A DNA stretch of 64,000 bases from Brucella oryzae (GCA_012103035.1 JAAVLL010000001.1:1710501-1774500), one strand, 5' to 3'. Positions 53,119 through 62,533 are shown, counted from the first letter of the stretch. Numbers and translations are program-made. The notes: generated from the letters alone by a model not told the origin.

Positions 53119-54226
53119 ATGGGATCCCCGCCTCACATCACTCGTCGCAAGCTTGCCTTCTACCGTTCCTTTTACCGGCCCCGAAACACTGGAACTGCAG
53201 CGAGGAAAACCTTTCAGAGCGCAGATCGGCGCGAATGAGAGCAGTTTCGGACCAGCGCCGTCTGTCCTAGAAGCCATTCGGATGGAAGTGAGCGAAATCT
53301 GGAAGTATGGCGACCCTGAAAATTACGAATTACGCCATGCCATTGCTGCGCATCACGGCGTGGCAGCTGAAAACATCATGCCCGGAGCAGGCGTTGATGC
53401 CTTGCTCGGGCTGGTTGTCAGGCAATATGTCCAAGAGGGTGACAAAGTTATCAACTCGCTGGGCGGTTATCCGACCTTCAATTATCATGTTGCCGGTTAT
53501 GGCGGAAATCTGGTCACGGTTCCCTATCTTAACGACAGATCGGACCTCGACGGACTGCTTGACGCGGCGCGCAAGCAAGATGCTGCAATCCTATATCTTG
53601 CCAATCCGGATAACCCGATGGGAACCTGGCATGAGGGTTCGGATATCCAATCCTTCATCGAGCGCGTTCCTGAAACCACGATGCTTGTCTTGGATGAGGC
53701 CTATTGCGAAACCGGGCCTACCTCCGCCTTCCCGCCCTTTGAAACCGACCGACCAAATATTCTGCGAATGCGCACCTTCTCCAAAGCCTACGGTTTGGCG
53801 GGCATTCGCTGCGGTTATGTTGTCGGCAGTGCTGAAGCTATCAAATCTTTCGACAAGATTCGCGATCATTTCGCGGTGAACCGTCTTGCGCAGGCAGCAG
53901 CTATTGCAGCCCTCAAGGATCAGGCTTACCTGCGTAACGTGGTTACCCAAATAATAGCCGGGCGAGACCGCATTGCCGCAATCGCCAAGGAAAATGGTCT
54001 TACAGCCATTCCGTCCGCCACCAACTTTGTCACCATCGACTGCGGAAAGGATGGAGCATTCGCCACGGCAGTTCTCAATAGCCTGATCGCGCGTGACATC
54101 TTCGTACGCAAACCAGGAGCCCCGGTTCTCGACCGCTGCATCCGTGTCAGTGTCGGCGCTGACGAACAGCTCGATCTTTTGAAGCTGCCCTACCCGACGC
54201 TTTGGAGGATGCCCGAAAACATGTAG
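53119..54226 (+). CDS. HisC-like PLP-dependent aminotransferase, one frameshift at 5' end
   Basis: A class I/II aminotransferase resembling histidinol-phosphate aminotransferase. IGANESSFGPAPSV is the substrate-side N-terminus, LANPDNPMGTW the core motif, and the PLP Lys is in RTFSKAYGLAGIRCGYV. The written frame is open only from 53153. Restoring one C in a C run near 53128 extends it to ATG 53119. The substrate amino acid is not determined. About 368 residues. Confidence 0.85.
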
Positions 54227-54261
54227 ATATTCGTGAAACTGCCTGAATCGCGGAGCCGCAC

Positions 54262-54636
54262 ATGCTGATTCGATCAGACAATCGACCTCAAAACATTCTT
54301 TTCAGTACACTTGCCGGGCTGTGCGGTGCACTCGCGATTGCCGCTTATGCAGGCGCGGCCCATGGCGGCGAGAATCATCTCGGCAATATTGCTCCGCTGC
54401 TTCTTGGACATGCGCCTGCATTTCTTGTGTTGTCACTCATCGCACCGGCCAGCCGTACCGCTTATTTGGGCGGTGCCTTGCTTGTTATCGGCCTTGCCTT
54501 GTTCTGCGGCGATCTCTTCATGCGCGATATGACCGGCAACCGGCTCTTCCCGATGGCTGCACCGACCGGAGGATCGTTGATGATTCTCGGTTGGCTTTCT
54601 GTTGCAGTCACCGGCTGGTTCGCAAGAACCAAATAA
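54262..54636 (+). CDS. DUF423 membrane protein
   Basis: An intact 124-residue protein with four hydrophobic segments and the DUF423 pattern: N-terminal LAGLCGALAIAAYAGAAHG, then ALLVIGLALFCGDLFMRDMTG and a C-terminal PTGGSLMILGWLSVAVTGW. Function unknown. It ends one base before the left hairpin of repeat copy 3. Confidence 0.82.
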   Translation: MLIRSDNRPQNILFSTLAGLCGALAIAAYAGAAHGGENHLGNIAPLLLGHAPAFLVLSLIAPASRTAYLGGALLVIGLALFCGDLFMRDMTGNRLFPMAAPTGGSLMILGWLSVAVTGWFARTK

Positions 54637-54815
54637 AAAGGCCGAGAGGCCCCTTCAGATTGATTACAAACCCCTCGATTTTTGGAAGCAGTCAAAAACG
54701 AGGGTTTTGATTCCGATTTGTTCACGTTCTGAATCTGGGACGTTCCGTGAATCTGAGGTCATTTTGACCCTGCCGGAGGTTTGTCAGCAGTCTGAGGGCG
54801 GCCCGGGGCCGCCCT
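54636..54815 (-). repeat. Repeat copy 3 (core 54655-54795), reverse orientation, unlike flanks
   Basis: The 141-base core in reverse, with one substitution relative to copies 1 and 2 (T for C in cgttcttgac). It lies between the convergent DUF423 and DUF2147 genes. The left flank is AAAAAGGCCGAGAGGCCCCT. The right flank is the GC-rich hairpin GGGCGGCCCGGGGCCGCCC (54796-54814) followed by TTTT. The two flanks do not match each other, but each matches a flank of copy 4. Confidence 0.9.
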
Positions 54816-54836
54816 TTTGATCCGCAGCGCTGGATA

Positions 54837-55183
54837 TTACTGGCGCGTCAGGCTCTCGCTCTTGCAGATCAGACCGCCCATCACGCAGCCGGAGAGTGAA
54901 AGCGTATTGCCCTTGACACTGGCCTTGCCGGTATAGGTTTTGCCTTCGTCAAGCTTGTTGACCTCACCCTTATAGCTGCCCCGGTGCCGGACATCGTGCC
55001 GATGGACTTGCCCTTGTATTCGCCGGTCTGCACCGTACCGCAGAACTTGTTGGCGCCGCAGGCCGTATAGCTGATGATCGTTCCGTTCGGGCGCTTCCAC
55101 GTACCGACGATCCCTTCTTCGGCGAGGGCGGGCGCGGCAAAGGTGGCTGCAAGCGTCATTCCAAGAATAAGTGTGCGGATCAT
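54837..55183 (-). CDS. DUF2147 periplasmic protein, one frameshift
   Basis: A small exported protein. The signal peptide MIRTLILGMTLAATFAAPAL ends at ALA. The DUF2147 core GIVGTWKRPNGTIISYTACG, TVQTGEYKGKSIG, then EGKTYTGKASVKGNTLSLSG and CVMGGLICKSESL follow. The break is near 54975. Lipocalin-like fold by family; role unknown. Confidence 0.8.
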
Positions 55184-55688
55184 TCTTTCCTCCCAAATCG
55201 CCGCCAGTCCCGGCTTTGCCGGTTGCAACGATGAAACCGCTGTGATGCGTTCTGAAGTTTAAGACGGAAGCCTCCTCGATCATCCATCAAACTTACGCAA
55301 ACGTAAACGTAAACTAGTTTCCGGCGAAGCGGAAGAGGGATATTTGTGACGCTCTCTGCTCCTGAAACACTGCCCTTTGTACACACACGCCCGCATTCGA
55401 ATGTTGTCTATAGTTAGCAACTGGTTTCGTTCGATCATGCGGATTTGAATCGAGTTTTTACTAAAATCCAGCAATCGGCGGCACTTGCATGTTTAACAAA
55501 ATCCCAAGTTTACCCCTTGTTCGGATTTTGTTGGTTGCTCGTTAAGCATCTGGTTTAACGCGCATTTCAATCCTTTCCCCTAGATTTGAGAGCATGAACG
55601 GAACGACAGAGACGGCAGTTTCGAAGCAACGAAATCAAGCTTTGAAATAAAGACCGGACGGTTCTCGGATTTAACAGGGACAAAGAAA
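55184..55688. other. Intergenic region upstream of DUF2147 and Sel1 genes
   Basis: A 505-base AT-rich spacer between divergent genes. I found no gene, RNA or strong repeat. It likely holds two promoters. Confidence 0.4.
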
Positions 55689-55944
55689 ATGGCACAGTTT
55701 CAGAGCTTTACGAATAAGAACAACGCAATCGCGCAGGATCGCATTCTTCTGGAAATGGGCATGAAATTTGCCATCGGTCGCGATTGCGAGATCGACGTGG
55801 TGCAGGCCCACAAATGGCTGAACATTGCGGCCATCCGCGGCAGCGAAGGCCGCCCGTATGCGTAATCAGGTGGCTGCCACGATGAGCAAGGGCGAACTGG
55901 CAGCAGCCCTGCGCGGCGCACGCGAATGGATGACCGCCCACTGA
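55689..55944 (+). CDS. Small Sel1-repeat protein, one frameshift
   Basis: A short protein of about 84 residues. GMKFAIGRDCEIDVVQAHKW, then LNIAAIRGSEAARMRNQVAA is one Sel1-like (alpha/alpha) repeat with the usual helix pattern. An extra G near 55850 interrupts the frame. Without it the protein ends ...ALRGAREWMTAH. Such short Sel1 proteins are widespread in Rhizobiales; function unknown. Confidence 0.7.
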
Positions 55945-55968
55945 CTGATAACGCCTTCGTTTATGAAG

Positions 55969-55992
55969 AAAGCCGCCTTCGAGGTGGCTTTT
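55969..55992. terminator. Terminator between convergent Sel1 and YitT genes
   Basis: A 9-bp stem with one mismatch (AAAGCCGCC at 55969-55977, GGTGGCTTT at 55983-55991), loop TTCGA, followed by TTTG. It can serve both convergent genes. No 141-bp repeat is present here. Confidence 0.7.
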
Positions 55993-55998
55993 GCTGTC

Positions 55999-56651
55999 TC
56001 AGCTTATACCGAGATACCGGCCCGGTTTGTGATTGATTGCGATGATGAGATTCATGGCAATCGCACCGATCAGGAAAGCACCATGTTCTCCCATGGGATA
56101 AAGAACAGCGAGACCAACATGATAAGGACGTCGAGGCCGAGCTGAAACCAACCGGCTCTGATCCCATAGGCGTCCTGCAGATAGAGCGCCAATATGTTGA
56201 CGCCGCCGACACCGGAGCGATGACGGAAGAGTGCCAGCACACCCATACCCATCAAGGTGCCGCCCATGAGTGCGGCGAAAAGCGGATTAACGCTTGAGAA
56301 GTCGACACTCAAGGGCATCAGTCGCGCAAAGACCGACATCATGGCCACTGCGACGAAGGTTCTGATCGTAAAAGCCCAACCCATTCGACGCACGGCAAAA
56401 TAGTAGAATGGCAGATTGATCAGGAAATAGAGCAATCCGAATTCCGTGCCTGTTGCATACTGGATGAGAAGGGCGATACCGGCGGTGCTGCCGGTCATCA
56501 GCATGGCCTGGCTGTAAAGCGTAATGCCGAGTGCGATGAAGGATGTACCGATCAGCATCGCCATCGCATCTTCATAGAGGTGGTGACGGTCGAATGCGGC
56601 AGCTTTCGGCGCATCAATAAGGGCAGCGGCGTTATCAGTGATATCAGCCAC
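55999..56651 (-). CDS. YitT family membrane protein, one frameshift near 3' end
   Basis: About 216 residues with five to six membrane segments. MLIGTSFIALGITLYSQAML is followed by TGSTAGIALLIQY, then LLYFLINLPFYYFAVRRMG and RHRSGVGGVNILALYLQ. This matches the YitT/DUF161 family of unknown function. A C is missing near 56083. Adding it extends the C-terminus through GAIAMNLIIAINHKPGRYLG to TGA 55999. Confidence 0.8.
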
Positions 56652-56884
56652 GTGGAAACTCCAGAACAGCGAGAAGCCGGCAATCCGGCGAAAGATTACG
56701 GTGCCGGAACGAGTTCCGACATGTCATACATTCGCGCTGTGCAGATGGTTGGGCCATAGCACGCAGCGTAAAGTCTTGGGAGACAACTAAATATAACAGC
56801 AGTAGCGATGCAGCGCACGGCTTGAAATATTGTTATTTCAAGGTCTGCTTTGTGAGTTTATCGCTCTCGGAGAGGCTGATTGTT

Positions 56885-57414
56885 TTAATTTATTTCGCGC
56901 GCCATCTGCGCGAGGAAGCGCTTCACCGCTTGCGGACTGCGCAAGTGATGCTTGATAAGATGTTGCGGCGCCTTTTCCAGAAAAGCCAATGCGCGAACCC
57001 GACCGTCTTTGCGATAGCTCGCCACCCATTTCAGGAAGCCCCAGTCAAAACGCTCCACACAACCTTCAGCCATATCCGGGCGTGAGCCCCGTAATGGATT
57101 ACCGTTCTTTTCAATACACGCCACAGACGACGCATGGTCGATATATCGAGAAAAATAAGCATATCTGCCCGCGAGGCCCGGTAATTCATAGTTTCGCTAT
57201 TGTTTCCCTCGAATATCCATCTGTCCTGATTCGCCGCTTCTTTGGTGAGGTGGCCGATCTCGTCACGCGAGCGCATCGTCCAGCCGGGCAGCCAGTAGAG
57301 AGTATCGATATGAACAACCGGTAGACCAGTGATGTCGCCAAGCTTGCGCGCAAGGCTGGATTTTCCCGAGCCGGCACCACCTATAATCATGATTCGCTTT
57401 ATCACAGCTATCAT
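56885..57414 (-). CDS. P-loop nucleotide kinase-like protein (FlaR/adenylate-kinase-like), one frameshift
   Basis: A small kinase-like protein. The Walker A motif GGAGSGKSSLARKL is followed by HIDTLYWLPGWTMR and RWIFEGNNSETMNYRASRAD (lid-like), then LIFLDIS. This is the family often annotated as a DNA topology modulation protein or AAA-type kinase. The break near 57085 sends the C-terminus into another frame, ending ...QAVKRFLAQMAREIN. The substrate is unknown. Confidence 0.75.
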
Positions 57415-57714
57415 CCTCAGATTTTAACTCTATTTGAATAAAAATCGGACATGGGGAAGAAGTACTATAATTCTACTTCATGGCGCCTGCATGACCATAA
57501 CGAGCAAAGAAAGCCCGTTAGAAAATTTGTATTGGATATAAGAGTAATATTGACCAAATGATTGACAGTCAACTTGGTGAAGCGCAATATTGACGTATAA
57601 ACGGAACGGGCGAGAGCAACAGTGACATCTACCGTTCTTCTATATTAGCAAGATCGCAAGGTGCGAACGGATACCAAGCGATCAAAAGGGCTGCATTCGA
57701 TAGGGAGTAACACG
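57415..57714. other. AT-rich intergenic region
   Basis: 300 bases between divergent genes, clearly AT-rich. No RNA gene or repeat was recognised. The ribosome-binding site AGGGAG of the following gene is at its end. Confidence 0.4.
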
Positions 57715-58363
57715 ATGTCTATTCGAACCATCACAGCTATGGCAGGCACAGCCATTATCATGAGTGCCGCTGCATTTGCTTTTTCATCGCCTGCCAATGC
57801 ACTGACGATGAAGGAATGTAGCGCAAAATATCAATCTGCCAAAGATGCTGGCACGCTTGGCAGTATGAAATGGAATGATTTCCGCAAGGCGCAATGCGGA
57901 GATGGCGCAGATGCCGCCGCAGCACCGGCAGCTCCTGCTGCTCCAGCCAAAAGGCAGCCAAGAGCGCTGCTGCTCCTGCGGCAGACGACTCTGCCAAGGG
58001 CCTGACCATGAAACAGTGCAGCGCTAAGTATCAGGCAGCTAAGGATTCTGGTACGGATAATGGTGTCAAGTGGAACGCTTTCCGCAAGGCCGAGTGCGGT
58101 CCGGGTGCAGATCCGGTCGCGATGAGCACAGACGGAAACAGTGAACCTGCCGCTCCGACGGTTGCTGCCCCAAGGGCGTGAAGTTCCCAACCGCTGTTTC
58201 AGCCAAATTCTCCAATGAATCCGCCGGCAAGGCGCGTATGCACACTTGCCTGGAGCAGTACCATGCCTTGAAGGACGCCAATGCTTTGGGTGGCCTGAAG
58301 TGGGTGCAGAAGGGAGGCGGTTATTACAGCCTCTGCAACGCACGCCTGAAGGGCAACTCTTGA
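57715..58363 (+). CDS. Exported protein with three Cys-containing repeats, two frameshifts
   Basis: The signal peptide is MSIRTITAMAGTAIIMSAAA, ending ...SSPANA. Two near-identical units follow: LTMKECSAKYQSAKD...KWNDFRKAQCG and LTMKQCSAKYQAAKD...KWNAFRKAECG. They are separated by Ala/Pro/Lys linkers (AAPAAPAAPAKK). A diverged third unit is at the C-terminus (MHTCLEQYHALKDANALGGL to YYSLCNARLKG). Each unit has a pair of Cys about 25-30 residues apart. Breaks lie near 57950 and near 58172. The units recall PsiF-like repeats, but I do not assign a function. Confidence 0.65.
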
Positions 58364-58382
58364 TTGGATTGACTATCTAGTG

Positions 58383-58560
58383 AGAAGGGCCTCTCGGCCT
58401 TCAGACTGCTGACAAACCTCCGGCAGGGTCAAAATGACCTCAGATTCACGGAACGTCCCAGATTCAGAACGTGAACAAATCGGAATCAAAACCCCTCGTT
58501 TTTGACTGCTTCCAAAAATCGAGGGGTTTGTATCAATCTGAGGGCGGCCCCGGGCCGCCC
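58383..58560 (+). repeat. Repeat copy 4 (core 58401-58541), forward orientation, unlike flanks
   Basis: The 141-base core in forward orientation. It differs from copies 1 and 2 by an extra C (aaaacccctcg), a missing A (gtatcaatc) and the T shared with copy 3. It lies between the convergent repeat-protein and GST genes. The left flank AAGGGCCTCTCGGCCT is the reverse complement of the left flank of copy 3, give or take one base. The right flank GGGCGGCCCCGGGCCGCCC (58542-58560, then TTTC) is the same palindrome as the right flank of copy 3. Confidence 0.9.
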
Positions 58561-58577
58561 TTTCTTTCACCGCTTGT

Positions 58578-59288
58578 TCAGCGTGCCTTCTGACCGAAGA
58601 GAATCTTGTGTTCCTCTTCCTTGTTCGCTGAAGCATTTGCGCGTTCCCGTTCTTCTTTGCCGACCAGCAGACCACGCTGAACCGCAGGGCGCGTATTCAT
58701 CGTCTCGTGCCAGCGCTTCAGGTTCGGGAAATCATCGAGATTCTGCTCGTAATTCTTATAGGCGTTGATCCAGCCGATTGATGCCATGTCGGCGATTGAA
58801 TAATCGCCAGCGATATATTCCTTGCCTTCAAGCTGCCTGTTCAGGACACCATAGAGCCGGTTGACCTCATTCGTATAGCGGTCGATCCCGTACTGAACCT
58901 TCTCCGGTGCATAGATCCGGAAATGACCAGCTTGCCCCGACATCGGGCCAAGCCCGCCCATCTGCCACATCAGCCATTCGTCAACGGCGACGCGATTGCG
59001 TTCGTCGATCGGGTAGAACTTGCCGAACTTCCGCCCGAGATACTGCAGGATCGCACCAGATTCGAACACTGAGATCGGTTCGCCGCCCGGCCCTTTCGGA
59101 TCGATGATCGCGGGCATACGGTTGTTCGGGGCGATTTTCAGGAAATCTGGCTGGAACTGATCGCCCTTGCCGATATTGACATATTTGACCTCATAGGGAA
59201 CGCCCAGTTCTTCCAGCATGATGCTGATCTTGAAGCCGTTCGGTGTCGGCCAATAATACAATTCGATGGGCTTGGTCTGTTCGGCCAT
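58578..59288 (-). CDS. Glutathione S-transferase, YfcG/YghU (nu-class) type
   Basis: An intact 236-residue protein. IELYYWPTPNGFKISIMLEE, then GKGDQFQPDFLKIAPNNRMP and FESGAILQYLGRKFGKFYP are the thioredoxin-fold half. The C-terminal helical half includes NRQLEGKEYIAGDYSIADMA. The Thr-Pro-Asn motif near residue 15 matches nu-class enzymes, which have disulfide reductase activity. I chose ATG 59286-59288 over a longer frame because the extension shows no family resemblance. Confidence 0.87.
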   Translation of the reverse strand: MAEQTKPIELYYWPTPNGFKISIMLEELGVPYEVKYVNIGKGDQFQPDFLKIAPNNRMPAIIDPKGPGGEPISVFESGAILQYLGRKFGKFYPIDERNRVAVDEWLMWQMGGLGPMSGQAGHFRIYAPEKVQYGIDRYTNEVNRLYGVLNRQLEGKEYIAGDYSIADMASIGWINAYKNYEQNLDDFPNLKRWHETMNTRPAVQRGLLVGKEERERANASANKEEEHKILFGQKAR

Positions 59289-59511
59289 GGGCTCTCTCCC
59301 GCTGATCCTGACGTTGAGCGGGACATGTCCCCGCATTCCAATGATGGGAAACATAAGACCCTTTTGAGCAGGCACAAGAGCCACTTGTGGCAATAAACGG
59401 AACATCAATATTTTTGAACGGCGCATGAACGGCGCTCTCAGGGACGGTTCAGGCGCGATCGCTAGATTGACCAGGGAGAACAAAATCAGAACGGCTTTGG
59501 GGCCAACCGGT

Positions 59512-59667
59512 ATGCTTCGGCGTTTAACAATTGTCTGCCTGATGATCGCTGGCTTTGCCACAGTCGCCAGCATTTTCGTCGACCAGAGATACAGTGTTTA
59601 CCGTGACCAGCCGATAATCGGGCCTGTGGCCGCATTCACTCAGAAGCATGCCGGAGAGCGGCCATGA
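59512..59667 (+). CDS. Small membrane or exported protein (51 aa), unit 1 upstream of amn
   Basis: A short frame MLRRLTIVCLMIAGFATVAS followed by IFVDQRYSVYRDQPIIGPVA and TQKHAGERP. There is one N-terminal hydrophobic segment. An earlier in-frame start at 59425 would add a non-hydrophobic leader. Its TGA overlaps the next ATG (ATGA at 59664). Function unknown. Confidence 0.48.
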   Translation: MLRRLTIVCLMIAGFATVASIFVDQRYSVYRDQPIIGPVAAFTQKHAGERP

Positions 59668-59828
59668 AAAGAACCCGGACCATCGCCGCAATCGCCCTTC
59701 GGGTTTTCCTATTCACAGCCATCTTCACCGGTCCGGCAGCAACCTTCGCCTATACGCAGATCGGCCAGCATTCCCAGATGAGCGGTGTCGGCCTCGTGCT
59801 TTATGTGAGCTTGCAGCGAGCCGCATAA
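59664..59828 (+). CDS. Small membrane or exported protein (54 aa), unit 2 upstream of amn
   Basis: A short frame MKRTRTIAAIALRVFLFTAI, then FTGPAATFAYTQIGQHSQMS and GVGLVLYVSLQRAA. One or two hydrophobic segments are present. It is coupled to the preceding frame by ATGA and ends 41 bases before amn. The coupling supports both being real. Confidence 0.48.
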   Translation: MKRTRTIAAIALRVFLFTAIFTGPAATFAYTQIGQHSQMSGVGLVLYVSLQRAA

Positions 59829-59869
59829 ACTGGGTCATGTAACAGTCATCGGTTTTGTTATACTAGGCC

Positions 59870-61368
59870 ATGACACAGCGAATCGAACATCCATTTCTGA
59901 CCGAGATCAAAACACCTCCGACCGTTGACCCGGAGGTTTTCAACGACGCCGGTGCGGCGGTTGCCGCCCTGCAAAACTCTATGACCGCAATACGGCCTTC
60001 CTGCGCGATGCGTTCGAGAAGGTTGCACGCGGTGAGGTTCCGCCGCAGCGTTATCGCGCCTACTATCCCGAAATCTGCCTGTCCACGTCTAGTTTCGCGC
60101 ATGTGGATTCGCGTCTGGCCTATGGCCATGTTTCGACGCCCGGCGATTATTCCGCAAACATCACGCGGCCCGATCTGTTCGACCATTATCTGAACGAGCA
60201 GATACGCCTCCTGATGCGCAATCATGGTGTAACGGTAACGGTGAAGGAATCCTCGACGCCGATCCCGATCCATTTTGCCTTCAGGGAAGGCACCTATGTC
60301 GAGGCTTCGGTCGCCAGTGCCTTCACGCATCCGCTGCGTGACCTGTTCGACGTACCCGATCTGGCGGCGACCGACGACAAGATCGTCAATGCCGATTTCG
60401 AGCCTGCCCCGGTGAACCGATGCCGCTTGCGCCCTTCACGGCCCAGCGCGTCGATTATTCTTTGCATAGGCTGGCACATTATACGGCGACAAATCCGGCA
60501 CATTTCCAGAACTTCGTTCTGTTCACCAACTACCAGTTCTATATGGACGAGTTCTGCGCCTATGCCCGCGAATTGATGGCAAATGGCGGCGGTGGATATG
60601 AACGGTTCGTGGAACCGGGCAACATCATCACGCTGGCGGGCGAAACCGCGCCAAGCAACGGAAATCCGTTGCAGCGCCTGCCCCAGATGCCTGCTTATCA
60701 CCTGCAGCGGGCTGACCATTCCGGCATCACGATGGTCAATATCGGCGTGGGACCATCCAATGCCAAGACCATAACCGACCATATCGCCGTGCTTCGCCCC
60801 CACGCATGGTTGATGCTGGGTCACTGCGCGGGCCTGCGCAACAGCCAGCAGCTTGGCGATTATGTCCTGGCACACGCCTATATGCGTGAAGACCATGTTC
60901 TCGATGACGATCTGCCCGTCTGGGTGCCGCTCCCGGCACTTGCGGAAATTCAAGTTGCGCTGGAAGAGGCTGTTGAGGAAATCACCGGCCTGGAGGGTTA
61001 CGATCTGAAACAGATCATGCGTACCGGCACGGTCGCCACCATCGACAACCGCAATTGGGAATTGCGCGACCAGCGCGGCCCGGTGCAGCGCCTTTCGCAG
61101 GCGCGCGCCGTCGCGCTTGATATGGAATCCGCGACAATTGCGGCCAACGGTTTCCGTTTCCGTGCCTTACGGCACCCTGCTTTGTGTTTCCGACAAGCCG
61201 CTGCACGGTGAACTGAAACTTCCGGGCATGGCGACCGAATTCTACAAGCGACAGGTGGCGCAGCATCTGCGCATCGGCATCCGCGCAATGGAAAAGATCG
61301 CCGCCATGCCGGACGAGCGGCTGCATTCCCGCAAGCTCCGCAGCTTCTACGAAACGGCTTTCCAGTAA
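59870..61368 (+). CDS. amn: AMP nucleosidase, three frameshifts
   Basis: Hydrolyses AMP to adenine and ribose 5-phosphate. The N-terminal AMN-specific domain contains RYRAYYPEICLSTSSFAHVD-type sequence (in two frames) and TRPDLFDHYLNEQIRLLM. The nucleoside-phosphorylase-like domain has ITMVNIGVGPSNAKTITDHI, RPHAWLMLGHCAGLR, and the catalytic-region VALDMESATIAANGFRFRVP. Breaks lie near 59975, 60413 and 61165. The repaired length of about 500 residues is normal. Confidence 0.9.
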
Positions 61369-61372
61369 AGTT

Positions 61373-61404
61373 GGGGCAATAGGGCAGTAAGGCAGTAGGG
61401 CAAT
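61373..61404. repeat. Four tandem octamers of AGGGCAGT type
   Basis: The run GGGGCAAT, AGGGCAGT, AAGGCAGT, AGGGCAAT follows the amn stop by 4 bases. The AGGGCAGT octamer is the unit of the Brucella HOOF-Print variable tandem repeats. Here it is short and imperfect. Another two-unit copy lies at 44008-44023. Confidence 0.75.
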
Positions 61405-61486
61405 ATGTTGGTTCGCAACAACGGTGCTCCTATCATACTGCCCTCCCTTCATCATCAAGCCGCAATCAGCACCTATGGGCACCTTC

Positions 61487-62499
61487 ATGTCGAAACGCCG
61501 TGAAAATCTTTCATTCCTGTTGCTGCTGGCCGCCGTCGCACTGTCGGTCCCGCTCGTGCTCGGATTTCTTGGGGCGGTGCATCCCGCACTGGATTCCTTT
61601 TCGCATTTTCGAGCTCACCTCGCCGTCTTGCTGGCAGTGCTGACTATTCCTTTGCTTTTCACCAAAATGCGGCGCGAGGCAGCGATGCTTCTGCTTTTTC
61701 CGTTATGGCTCTCAGTACAACTGTCGGTGCTGCACGCGATTTCCTGAGCGGCTCCACAGGTGTACAGGCGCAGGAACAAGGTGGGGCACGCTACAGCCTC
61801 GTCCAGATCAATTTGCGCGAAGACAATCCCGAACCAAAACGTATTCTCCAGATGATTGCGCGAGAGAAGCCGGACGTCATCACCTATGAGGAAGCGAGCG
61901 AGCAATGGACAAAATGGCTCACCATTCTCCAGGGCTCCTATCCCTACCACCTCAATTGTGCTGACGATCCCAATACATGGGGCGTGGGCATCCTGTCGAA
62001 GCGGCCTTTCAGCGAAGATGCACAGACGGCCTGCGTCGGCGATGGCTTACTGGCCATTGCGCCGATCAACTTCGGCGGAACGACCGTGCATGTCGCCGCC
62101 CTGCACTTCTCATGGCCATGGCCACGCTGGCAGCCTTATCAACTCCGCTATATCGAACCGGAACTGCAGAAGCTGAAAGGTCCTCTGGTCGTCGCCGGTG
62201 ATTTCAATGCGGCACCGTGGAGCAATGCGGTTCGTCGCGTCGAACATGCATCCGGCACCCGCCATATGACCGGTATTGGCGGCACGTGGATGACGCATCT
62301 GCTGCCTGTTACGCTCGCGCCTTATATCGGCGTGCCGATCGATCAGATACTCGTAAGCCCTGAAATCGGAGGAGCGAAGGTTTCGGCACGCGAGGATGCT
62401 GGCTCCGATCATCTACCGGTGCGGCTCGATTTTTCCGTTCCGCCGCCTGTCCGGCCAGATGCAGACGAGCCGGAAACCCAATCCGTCATGCTTCAATAA
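61487..62499 (+). CDS. Endonuclease/exonuclease/phosphatase-family protein with N-terminal membrane helices, one frameshift
   Basis: Three N-terminal membrane helices (FLLLLAAVALSVPLVLGFLG, HLAVLLAVLTIPLLF, AMLLLFPLWLSVQLSVL) are followed by a catalytic domain: LVQINLREDNPEPKRIL, PDVITYEEAS (catalytic Glu), GDFNAAPWS and AGSDHLPVRLDF. This is the membrane-anchored EEP family; the substrate may be nucleic acid or lipid phosphate. The break near 61735 lies between the last helix and the catalytic domain. ATG 61475 is an alternative start. Confidence 0.82.
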
Positions 62500-62523
62500 A
62501 AAGGCGGTTCCAGACCGCCTTTT
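62499..62523. terminator. Bidirectional terminator between EEP gene and etfQO
   Basis: A perfect 10-bp stem (AAAAGGCGGT at 62499-62508, ACCGCCTTTT at 62514-62523) with loop TCCAG, A run on the left and T run on the right. It is a clean example of a convergent-gene terminator without the 141-bp repeat. Confidence 0.85.
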
Positions 62524-62533
62524 CTTTACATGT

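Noticed and set aside
42239..58560. Possible CRISPR or tandem array from the four dispersed 141-bp repeats
   Set aside because: The copies are kilobases apart in both orientations, with genes between them, and no spacers or cas genes are present.
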